NCBI GenBank assembly: GCA_019055375.1
Contig: JAHQIW010007310.1
Location: forward strand, 186,001-250,000
Length of the DNA stretch: 64,000 nt
From: Parelaphostrongylus tenuis
Taxonomy: Eukaryota > Nematoda > Chromadorea > Rhabditida > Metastrongylidae
Direction: 5' to 3'
In this document: positions 56,490 to 64,000 of the stretch, one piece after another
How positions within the stretch are numbered: the stretch's first letter is position 1
How the letters are laid out: every line of letters starts with the position of its first letter
Notes under the pieces: model-generated
Told to the model about the DNA's origin: nothing
Seen by the model: only the letters and a program-made list of their open reading frames with translations
Databases searched by the model: none
Translations under genes and position numbers: made by a program

Positions 56490-56840
56490 CTCATATCTCA
56501 CAATTGCTATTTGAGCCAACTTGTCATGTGCTCTGTTAAGTGTGCTCTTGTACAGCCCGATACATGTGTTTCGACCTTACAGTCTCGTCAGTCGGGCAGA
56601 ACCCATCGTCTTTTAGCCAATTCCTATGGGTGCTCCAGTCCCCACACTAAGAGGTTCCGCCGACGAACGATTTACGATGTAAACCAAGTGAAATTATCAC
56701 GAATTTATCAATATATACAGTGTTTTACACTCGATTGCTCTTTGACTGGTATTTTCATAATATTATACCTTTATTTCAAGTGTTTTTTTTTTGAACCACG
56801 CTCAAATTTCAACACATTTCTTGTCTCATAATTGCTATTT
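56490..56840. repeat. Fold-back family copy (as 3112-3720)
   Basis: AGCCCGATACATGTGTTTCG, ACCTTACAGTCTCGTCAGTC and GCCGACGAACGATTTACGAT match the left arm at 3176-3345. The stretch CACTCGATTGCTCTTTGACT and TATTATACCTTTATTTCAAG match the centre in the opposite order. An arm end (TCATAATTGCTATTTGAG) is present at both sides, about 56500 and 56825. Confidence 0.6.
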
Positions 56841-57689
56841 GAGTCCAACATTTGTTTTGATGATCATCAAAGTGCTCTACATTCAAACCAATTCTTCTAG
56901 GAGCACCCATCGAACTGTGCTATTTTGAGAGTCATTTGTGACAAGTCAACTCTATGGGGCGACCCTATCTATATCTGATTTCTTGTTATGTATAACATAC
57001 TTATAATGTGAACTTCTAGTTGTGGCTGGCCGAGAGGCTTATTATCCATTCCGAACCGCGTCCTTTTTCTGTGCCTAACCACATTTGAAATGACAGTTTC
57101 TCGTCACCACAAGCCTGCTGTCTTTTTGACGATAAACAATAGTTTTTAGACAGCTAAAAGAAATAAGGAAGTGTGAATGAGAAGAGAACATTGTAGAAGA
57201 GACTTTGTTCTATCTTTGTGTGGATGAGTGTTGCGTTGGCTCGCATTTACTATGCATTGCTATTGTCTAAAATACAAACACATTGTTCCTCACAGTTCGC
57301 ATATTTTGCATCTTATGTCGAGTCCACCTTGGCATTTTTTTTCACTTTTATGCCCGAACATCCACTAAGTCCCTTGATTTTTAGTGAGACTGAAATGAAA
57401 TGCTGACCAAATGTCACTTAAATTACTATTTAATGAGCTTCCTCGAACAGAGGCTTTTTTGTAAATTATTGAGCGCACGAAACGTCACTTTCGCTCTTAC
57501 AGCTTTTATTGATGTGTTCATTTAGTTATCAAATGGCCATAAACTGTGCCTCAAAAAGCTCCTGCAGCACTTAAACTCGAAATGCATAGTATAGTATCCG
57601 TGCGGCCATAATAGCCACTACGCTATCGGTACTATTCTACTTATGAGGCGCGAAATTTGTTTAGCAAAACTGATGTTTCGTTGATGGTT

Positions 57690-57840
57690 GGTGCTGACAA
57701 ATAGATGCATTGACGTAGAAAAGTGGTGTTAATACAAGCGTTGGTAAAGCAACGGTTCGAGCACGTGCTCCGGATAGGGTGAAATTGGGGTTCAAGTCTC
57801 AGCTGACGCAAAAGTTTTGCACATCACTCTACATCAATCT
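57690..57840 (+). repeat. Half of a tRNA-like hairpin element (family 1)
   Basis: A sense unit at about 57738-57810 (GCGTTGGTAAAGCAACGGTT; GGGGTTCAAGTCTCAGCTGA) followed by CAAAAGTTTTGCACATCACTCT, with a T4 run and the family terminus. The centre (GATGGTTGGTGCTGACAAAT) precedes it. The left arm is missing. Confidence 0.65.
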
Positions 57841-58117
57841 TTCAAGCAAAGGCGACTTGTGTTGTTAGATATCGTGGAATTTTTCTTAGCAATCGTTTGG
57901 AAAACTTCGATTGTAAACTATTCATTCGATTACCACAGAACGTACTATCACAAGGAATCATTTTAGCTGTAAATAGTTGATAAATTGTTCAAATATTCAG
58001 AGGACATTCTTAGTACTTTTTTACTTATTATGAGAAGCACAGTTATGAAAAATTCTGTTCTACTCGGAAGAAGCTCTTTGATGGTTGGTAATTATTCCAA
58101 CAAATTCACTTTTGCAG

Positions 58118-59699
58118 ATGTTATCTGCATTGATCAGACCAGAGTCCGACTCCTTTCTGGTTCGTACATACATGCCAGCTGGGTGGAGATTACGGATAAC
58201 AAGAACGTAATTATTTCTATAAATTGTATATAGTGGAGACAAAACTATGTTATACTTCTGTAAGAACTGACGCAGTTTTATTCTTCTCCGAATTACTAAC
58301 AGACCATTTTTACTGGAGGACTTTCCCGGATGCTAAAGCGACATGCACAGTGAATGGTTTTATCCATGCAGAGGCTAAACCATACTGTGAAGTTCGAATT
58401 ATTCTTTTCTTAACCTACTAAACAGAAGCCTGTGTCACAGAAAACTCATAACTTTTCAGCGTTTGACCAAATCGGTCGGATAGGGCGCTATATCAAAAAG
58501 GCGATGCTGTTCCTAACCTTTGAGAAGAATTAACTCACCAAAGAATACTACTGTGTACGAGAACGGCTGGAGTTTAGTGTTGCCCGCTCAAATTATTCGA
58601 CATTAACGGGACTTTTATTAGTATTGTAGATGCCTATTTATATACAATGAGAGGTTCCATGATTAATTTTTACCAGTGATAGCCTATGTAAATCGTGAAC
58701 AAGGTAGTCTGTCATCCTTGATGACCGATGTACAAGTATTAAATTACTGAATGTATCAAGTCATTATCAGTCTACGGCAACATTTCCGAACCTAGGTTCT
58801 AATGTTGTTTAGGCAATTCTCACCCAGCTTCCACTTCGCGAAACTGCTGGAGAGTTTTGGCAGATGGTTCTTGATACAGACGTGCAGGCGATTCTCCTCA
58901 TTCTCACCTTTGCCGAATACAAAATGTTTCATGGAAATTGGATATTTCCCGCTGAACAGTATGTCTCTATTTGATTTCAATGCCAAAAACCATGGTCAAA
59001 TGGAATTTTAACAAAAAATGGCCTCAATAAATTTTCTCGCTAATCCACGAACTCAGCGAAAAAAATGAATCACATTTTGCGAAACTGGAATCCCCATCAC
59101 TTTGAAAGGTGCTCGTCTACCAAGTTCAAACTCTTAGCATTTGAATCTGTCAAGGAAGTATAAGAGAAAGTCATATTACCAGTTGATACGATCTTATCGC
59201 ATACGCTGATGTCCTTCGTTTTAGAGATTTTCTTCACTTTGATTCACGTCACATACGAGTCGGAGAGTTCAGAAGAGTTGTCATTGATCGTGACTGGACA
59301 ATGCATGTAATTTGTGTACGAACTGAAAACATTAAAAGGTTATATTCCAAAAAGTTTTCAACGAACTCCTCACTTCAGTGGAAATCTTCACTTTAAGGTT
59401 TGTACATATGCACCACTACTCTGGATGGACACATGGTAAACAACCGGCTCGAATTCTCGACTTATGGCAAATTCAATCTACATTTAGGTGGTTCTCGGTT
59501 ATCAGCATTTTTGCTGGAACTTTCTTTTTGCATTCTTTAGAATATCCTTATACTATTCATCACAAAAATACGGATTTCCGTAATTCTTTAGTACACTTTG
59601 GAAAATTTATATTGTATTTATCTCAGAAAATATGCTCATCCACACGTCTATATGAGCTTGTCTGGTTGCGGTCGAGCCGGCACCTATGCTGCATTTGAG
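58118..59699 (+). CDS. Protein tyrosine phosphatase-like domain lacking catalytic residues (partial gene)
   Basis: Five exons join in phase: 58118-58206, 58813-58958, 59225-59338, 59398-59487, 59627-59699. Classical PTP motifs appear in order: VICIDQTRVRL and SYIHASWV (substrate-recognition side), ILTQLPLRETAGEFWQMVLD (usual TQGPL--T--FW-M), VHMHHYSGWTHGKQP (WPD-loop position) and YMSLSGCGRAGTYAAFE (signature HCSxGxGRxGT). In the signature His is Met and the catalytic Cys is Ser. In the loop the general-acid Asp is His. Such a protein could bind phosphotyrosine but should not hydrolyse it. The N-terminal exon(s) before 58118 and the C-terminal part after 59699 were not found. The donor at 59339 and acceptor at 59397 are weak, so a pseudogene is possible. 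Confidence 0.7.
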
Positions 59700-60340
59700 G
59701 TAAACTTAGAAATTTAAAAAAGCCCATTTTCAATTAAATAACTTGTACTCCAAAATTCGTGATACGAGTAAACCAAGGGTCTCAAATATAGGACAATCGA
59801 TGGCCATATTCCACAAAAGTAGACGAATTCTGGTGGATGCCAGCTGGCCTAACCCAATTCCACATAGCCTATTAGACGTCCGGTAATGTTGCCATTATGA
59901 TCAGTCAAGGCTGAGTGCGGAACAAAGTGATCCAGTTTCGATAGGATTACTGCGCAATCAGGTCATTTGCTTCAAAGCGTCTTTATCGATGGGTACACAG
60001 AGTGTGGTACATAATTTTGTGGTAATAATAGAAATACGACTTTGATCGTTACAATAGCCGAAAGCGTAATGCAGACAGCATATGTTACATAGATTGTGTG
60101 CTTCTACGTTTTTTCTTTAACTAGCACCCTTAGGGGAGTGAGTTGTTGCTTGCGATATATCTTCGTCATAGCATAAAGTCCGAAGCTGCACATACTCAAC
60201 AGGAATCAATTCAATTATGAAAAAGAACACGACACCGAAATGTTAGCCAGAATTTTTGGTAAGGCCTTATAAGCCTATCAATAACTTAAAATATTGACTT
60301 TTCTTGCTAGAGTCAAAGGAAAGTCAATGGTTTAGAAGTA
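59700..60340. other. Non-coding, nothing recognised
   Basis: The remaining PTP exons would be expected here but no segment with the QTAEQYVFLY-type ending could be found. CACGACACCGAAATGTTAGCC at about 60230 is a motif shared with repeats at 40755 and 48020. Confidence 0.35.
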
Positions 60341-60349
60341 TGAATTCCG

Positions 60350-61350
60350 ATCATGACTGGAAGATGGTCAAAAACTCCACAAATTCACCTCCAAACAAAG
60401 ATATTTTTAATGATAAAGCTAATGCCACGAGGTTGATAGTCCACTCGGCTAATGTTTCGACGCCTTCGTCTTTTTTATGGTAGATGATTCGAGTAGAGTG
60501 ACCACAGTCATTTACCCTCATTGTGGTCTTCGACTTCGTTGTCGGTTGTCGAACAATCCTCGAGGAGCACCGCTCGGATGAGGAACCTGGTTCTTTTCCG
60601 TTAGACGGCACGGAATGAAAAATGACCCCTTTCACTGGACAGAAACTTTTCATAAGAGTATTAGTAATGATTCAAAAGCTCAAATCTTTGGTTAGCACGG
60701 TACGTGGCCGATTCAAAAAAACCCTTTTATAATGATGTAGAATTGCAATGAAATTATTTCACATCGGTCGCGCGTTTTCACTACTATTTTGCTGGAAGCA
60801 CAAAAAGCATATGAACTTGTAGAGGAATCTTCTAATATTGGAATCAGACGTTTGATCTGGATTTTATTGCAAAGCGGAGAAACAATTCCTAATCATGAAA
60901 CAAAAATCACACTTCACATAGCCACCATCGACCGATGATCGAGCCACTCTCACCCCCCTGCCGCCCATCCGGCAGCCTGTGAATTGGTCAAAGTACACTT
61001 GCTCGCGTACGTGAATCAATCTTATTTTCGCTGCTACACTGCACAAAAACCGTGTTTCCAGAAAATAAGCACAGCGCTGAAATCACAATAATCGAAACTT
61101 GCGCTATCAAATGACTATTAACAGCTTAAAGAAGGAGTTCTGTCATGCGAGAAAAACGCATGTGTGAAACACAGATATTTTCTTCCATTGAAGCGTTGTA
61201 ATAGAGACCTTTTCCGAAACCGACTACATACCCTGCTAGGCAGAGATTAAGCTTATAAATGATTACTAGCACTCCTATGAGAACTGCTGGTCCAGAAAAG
61301 GGATCGTTTCTTCATCTCGTGCCCTCTAACGGAAAGTAACAAGAACCTCA
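60350..61350. repeat. Dispersed repeat of about 1 kb, copy 2
   Basis: Diverged partner of 40700-41690 in the same relative order: CTAATGTTTCGACGCCTTCG near the start, then the CACTGGACAG block, the GTACGTGGCC block, and AAGAAGGAGTTCTGTCATGC at about 61131. A minus-strand frame at 60351-60653 is open but unrecognised. Confidence 0.5.
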
Positions 61351-62570
61351 CTCAGCAGTGATTTTTTTACATAGGATTATTTTTGGGTTAACCAGCTGAT
61401 AGTGACTTCTTTTCTCGGAATGAATACACTGTCATCATGAAGAATATTGCCAGCATTATATGATCTTAGGTGGATTCCCCTTGGCTTTGATCGCGGTCGT
61501 TAATTTTCTTCTAACTAAATACTAAGCAAATAGGAGAAAAAGCTTTCAATCTTACTATTACAGATCGCTCATGAACGTCTTCATTCGGACAGCTTCCCGA
61601 AACTGAACGTGAATGATTGTGTATGTCGAGCTCGTAATGGCCGTATGCATGCCGTACAACGTCCTATACAAATGCAGACGATACATGCTTGCATCATGGA
61701 ACACATTATGACAACTGTTAGTCATCTCACCATAGACTATGCCTTCTAACGGAATAAGACGCAGAAAAAGCGTTTGGCTGTTCACCATTCTCTGAGCGCC
61801 TTGCCATGTATTTCCCTTCATCAGACTTCAAGGCATGAAACCTCGAAAACGCATTTCCTGGGTTTCCGATGAATGATGTAAGTACTTCCAGATAGGTCTA
61901 GTACCATCCTGTGAACCATATATCGATAAAAGCAGATACGATGACTCCACGGCGCAAAATTGAACCAATGCATATCACATGGTGCTTCCAACTACTGCGC
62001 TACACATACCCCATTTCACCGCGTTAGATGGCAATGAACATTGTAACTTTTTCTGCGCCTTTTGATACTGTTCTACTTTTTCATCCTGTTTATAGACTAG
62101 TAATTAACTCATATACTCAAATCGTTACACACCAATTTTGGTATCATTTTCAGAGATTCGCTTCACAATTACCTCCGAAGACAAAGAGTAAATACGAAGA
62201 ATTCAGTACACGGTTCAACAAATGCGCAGAATTACAAGAAGATATGCTATAAGACGTGCCACACCTCGCCCCCCATATCGAAGAGTAGTTCAACCATGTC
62301 GTCTTAGAATTAATACTCGTTCTCACTTTCTCAAACATCAGAAATTCTTAAAGTTCGATGACTTACAATTGAAAAAGATTCGTTTCAAAAATGTATATTC
62401 GTTGAAGCTCGTGCTACAAAAATCTGTAAATTCCCTTCAACAATAGAATGGCCTTACTACTGATTTATATTTGTACCTTTCGTAGGACACAGAAATCAGG
62501 GCAGCCTCAGAAACTTTATCTTTACACAACAGCATAGGCATGTACAGGCATAACTGAAAATTATTCGAAG
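61351..62570. other. Unresolved; possible exon at about 62154
   Basis: An antisense tRNA-like remnant lies at about 61955-62010. After a good acceptor (TATCATTTTCAG, ending 62153) a plus-strand segment reads RFASQLPPKTKSKYEEFSTR up to a stop at 62252. An overlapping frame 62222-62446 is arginine-rich. Neither could be tied to a family. Confidence 0.25.
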
Positions 62571-62575
62571 AGATC

Positions 62576-63959
62576 TCAGTTCCTATTGAAAAGACCTAAT
62601 GTGCCACTTTTCTTCTTGAACTTTTCCGTTGGAGAGCTTTTTTCGGAGTTTTCATTGGTCATTGTCAATGACATCTTTGAGTCACCGGTGGAACCTCGTC
62701 GGAGATCATCAACCTTGCAAAAACATCATAATTTAGGTTTCATTCGCTATCATAACCCAAAGGCAACTGGGACAAACCTCATGTTTAAGTTTTTCCAGCT
62801 CAACTTTGCGTAGTTCGATCTCCTTCTTCAAGTCTTGTTCACGAATATCTAACTAAAATGAACAACAGATACAAAGATTCAAGAAAAGGCTTAATTACCA
62901 AAATCCTCACTCTGGCAACTCTTTCGTTGATTTTGGTCTCCTCGTTCGTTAACCTTGTCGGCAAATGTCTATAACATAAAATGAGAAGTCAAAATCGGGA
63001 TTTGTTAAGATGAAAGATAAGATATAAAGCGCAGCTCGATTGCACTGCATTCTTCAAATCGAGGAAAAAATGCCCTACATTGTTTGGCGCTAGAGTACCG
63101 AACAACAGAAGGGGAAATGATATAGAAAAGAACCTGAACAACTGTTTCTCAACATGAAAGCGTTCGCCCGTCGGTTTGCAAGGAGAGTATTTCACCCAGA
63201 AAAAAAAAAGAAGAGAGAAAATCCGCCAACTCAGAAAGGATGGAATGGTTGGTGAGCTTTGGGCACGGGATGGAACCACGATTACGTTTGCGTGGGAGGG
63301 CATCTCTGCGCATGACGCTGTATGCGCCCCAAAAATAAAAGAAGAAAAAGGTGATATGTTCAAATAGAGTAGTTTTTACTGCTACCACATTGGTCTTACT
63401 AGATTTATCACTCACAAAAGTAAAAAAACCAATTAAAACGTCAGCAAAATCTATAGAAGTGCTCATGAGATTATAAAAGACGGGAAAAATTGAGAAACAC
63501 ACAGAACATTCGTCAAGCCAGCATTGACATTTCCAAGCGATATTCTCAAAAATTCAGATATAAAAACTGTACGCACCTTTTCGAATGCCCGTTTTTTTCT
63601 CAGCTAATTCGTTTCTCCTTTTTCTTTCGGTCCTCTTCCATCTGAGTGAATGGATCCCTGTAAACCCAAGAATCGACAAAAAACAGCTCTTATTATAGTC
63701 AAGATATCCCTAGTACAGAACCTCTGGAAATCACCAAGTGGAGAGTTCTTTTACTTCTTAAAAAGTACCTATCCATGACATGCTTCGGTAGTTTATCCAT
63801 TTGGCGAAGTCGGAAATTCTCGTAGTGCACTGATCGAGTCACATCAATCATATCAATCAGATTCGTTCTCACAACCATATCTCGCAGAAGGATGAAATCG
63901 TTATGCGCCATATTTTCAACTTCAACAACTCCCCACGGATATTCCCTAGAATGCTCGCA
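62576..63959 (-). CDS. Septin, C-terminal exons (continues beyond the right edge)
   Basis: Minus-strand exons in order: 63959-63769, 63657-63577, 62968-62899, 62852-62778, 62713-62576 (TGA), with matching phases. The first ends the septin GTPase domain: [20 protein letters not shown], then [13 protein letters not shown] and [11 protein letters not shown], the septin-unique element. [18 protein letters not shown] is the usual link to the coiled coil, which continues in [20 protein letters not shown]. The tail ends [13 protein letters not shown]. Septins form filaments for cytokinesis and cortical organisation; C. elegans has two, UNC-59 and UNC-61, and the sequence here does not decide which is closer. 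Odd: exon 63657-63577 has an in-frame TGA after KEKRIS, while phases on both sides stay compatible. The P-loop region lies outside the window. Confidence 0.9.
63165..63335 (-). repeat. tRNA-headed SINE in a septin intron
   Basis: Head on the minus strand GGGGCGCATACAGCGTCATG, B-box GTGGTTCCATCCCGTGCCC, body CACCAACCATTCCATCCTTT. Lies between septin exons 63577-63657 and 62899-62968. Confidence 0.6.
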
Positions 63960-64000
63960 CTAAAATTCGCACCAGAGAGATAAATCATAAAAAATGTATC

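Noticed and set aside
62222..62446. Arginine-rich nucleocapsid-like gene
   Set aside because: Composition only; no zinc knuckle, overlaps a better exon candidate in another frame, and no neighbouring retroelement parts were seen.

Overview
The window looks like nuclear DNA of a parasitic nematode, most likely a strongylid of the hookworm type. This is inferred from small exons with TTTCAG-type acceptors, nematode RTE LINE and mariner debris, a BEL/Pao LTR retrotransposon primed by tRNA-Gly, and a protein tyrosine phosphatase (PTP) gene of the kind expanded in nematodes. There is no prokaryotic operon structure, rRNA or CRISPR. Most long open frames are transposon relics or shadows.

Layout. 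1-5050: intergenic DNA with a tRNA-headed SINE, a fold-back element, an RTE fragment and a mariner fragment. 5055-20580: a 15.5-kb nest of three BEL/Pao pieces. Piece A (+) has a 5'-truncated LTR, primer-binding site (PBS), gag, protease and RT, and breaks off at 9134. Piece B (-) starts with a complete tRNA-Gly(GCC) including CCA, followed by LTR, 3' UTR, integrase and RNase H, and stops at about 13290. Piece C (+) has a short U5 fragment, PBS, gag, protease, RT/RNase H, integrase and a 3' LTR. All three are defective and share several lesions. 20581-39300: old repeats, including RTE, Tc1/mariner, SINEs, fold-backs and a family of inverted pairs of tRNA-like sequences. 39340/42224-51052: a multi-exon gene for a signal-anchored coiled-coil protein resembling the Golgi GOLM/GP73 class. 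51740-53775: a four-exon gene for a lysine-rich protein with a Thr-rich stretch and a C-terminal membrane anchor, on the same strand and possibly co-transcribed. 53830-57840: repeats. 58118-59699: part of a PTP gene whose catalytic cysteine and general-acid aspartate are replaced. 62576-63959: the C-terminal exons of a septin on the minus strand, running off the right edge.

Most notable. Block 9139-13289 has the exact order of a retrotransposon first-strand cDNA still attached to its tRNA primer: tRNA-Gly with CCA, then U5, R, U3 and internal sequence, all antisense. It appears to be a genomic fossil of an incomplete reverse-transcription intermediate. The U5 end of every LTR in the window also carries 9-11 nt complementary to the D arm of the same tRNA, suggesting a second primer contact outside the PBS. 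A second theme is short fold-back elements whose arms are outward-facing tRNA-like units, each followed by a T-run.

Limits: exon models were read by eye from splice signals and phase. Family names rest on recognised motifs, not searches. No alignment was computed, so similarity statements are approximate.
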